Source: Candidatus Thiosymbion ectosymbiont of Robbea hypermnestra
GTDB lineage: Bacteria; Pseudomonadota; Gammaproteobacteria; Chromatiales; Chromatiaceae
Direction: 5' to 3'
NCBI GenBank assembly: GCA_020443945.1
Contig: JAIZWN010000774.1
Location: 1-5,456 of the forward strand
DNA length: 5,456 nt
The position numbers and the translations under genes are program-made. Below, one piece after another: positions 5,450 through 5,456 of the stretch (position 1 is the first letter of the stretch; each line of letters begins with the position of its first letter). A model generated the notes under the pieces. The model had not been told where the DNA came from, searched no databases, and worked only from the letters and a program-made list of their open reading frames with translations.

Positions 5450-5456
5450 GCGCAGG
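5381..5456. repeat. Right copy of 76-bp inverted repeat, at window end
   Basis: This stretch is the reverse complement of 13-88 at 69 of 76 positions. It runs to the last base of the window, so the true repeat may be longer. The five genes and flanks between the two copies span about 5.3 kb. No direct target duplication can be checked because the outer side of this copy is missing. Confidence 0.85.

Overview
This 5456-base window is GC-rich (about 60% by eye) and looks bacterial, most likely from the Pseudomonadota and plausibly a gammaproteobacterium. The clues are a transporter of the HcaT/phenylpropionate-permease type, Shine-Dalgarno-led genes, Sec and lipoprotein signals of Gram-negative style, and short dispersed repeats of the kind common in proteobacterial intergenic DNA. 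No rRNA, tRNA, CRISPR array or transposase gene is visible.

Layout. Bases 1-448 hold no confident gene. They contain a 76-bp repeat (13-88), an open but start-less reading frame on the minus strand (20-223), a 9-bp tandem repeat (217-252), a 12-bp inverted repeat (310-361) and an 11-bp tandem repeat (362-394). A 12-helix MFS transporter gene lies on the minus strand (449-1588, possibly to 1654). A 0.2-0.26 kb divergent intergenic region follows. Three genes then run on the plus strand: a 660-residue radical SAM enzyme of the RiPP-maturation C-methyltransferase type (1852-3834), a 188-residue lipoprotein with a complete metzincin zinc-protease motif (3882-4448), and a 215-residue exported HEAT-repeat-like protein (4547-5194). 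Bases 5195-5456 hold repeats and hairpins and end in a second, inverted copy of the 76-bp repeat (5381-5456; 69 of 76 bases identical).

How the genes may work together. The radical SAM enzyme is cytoplasmic. The next two products carry export signals, and the divergent gene encodes an inner-membrane transporter. One reading is a peptide-natural-product system: the enzyme modifies a peptide, the transporter moves it, and the envelope-anchored protease and HEAT-like protein act outside the cytoplasm. This is inference. No convincing precursor peptide gene is visible, and the transporter may be unrelated. The strongest oddities are the shortened cysteine motif of the radical SAM enzyme (CX4CX2C), its pairing with a very small matrixin-like lipoprotein, and the inverted repeats at both ends. 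Those repeats could bound a mobile unit or could simply mark where an assembly broke at a multicopy repeat.
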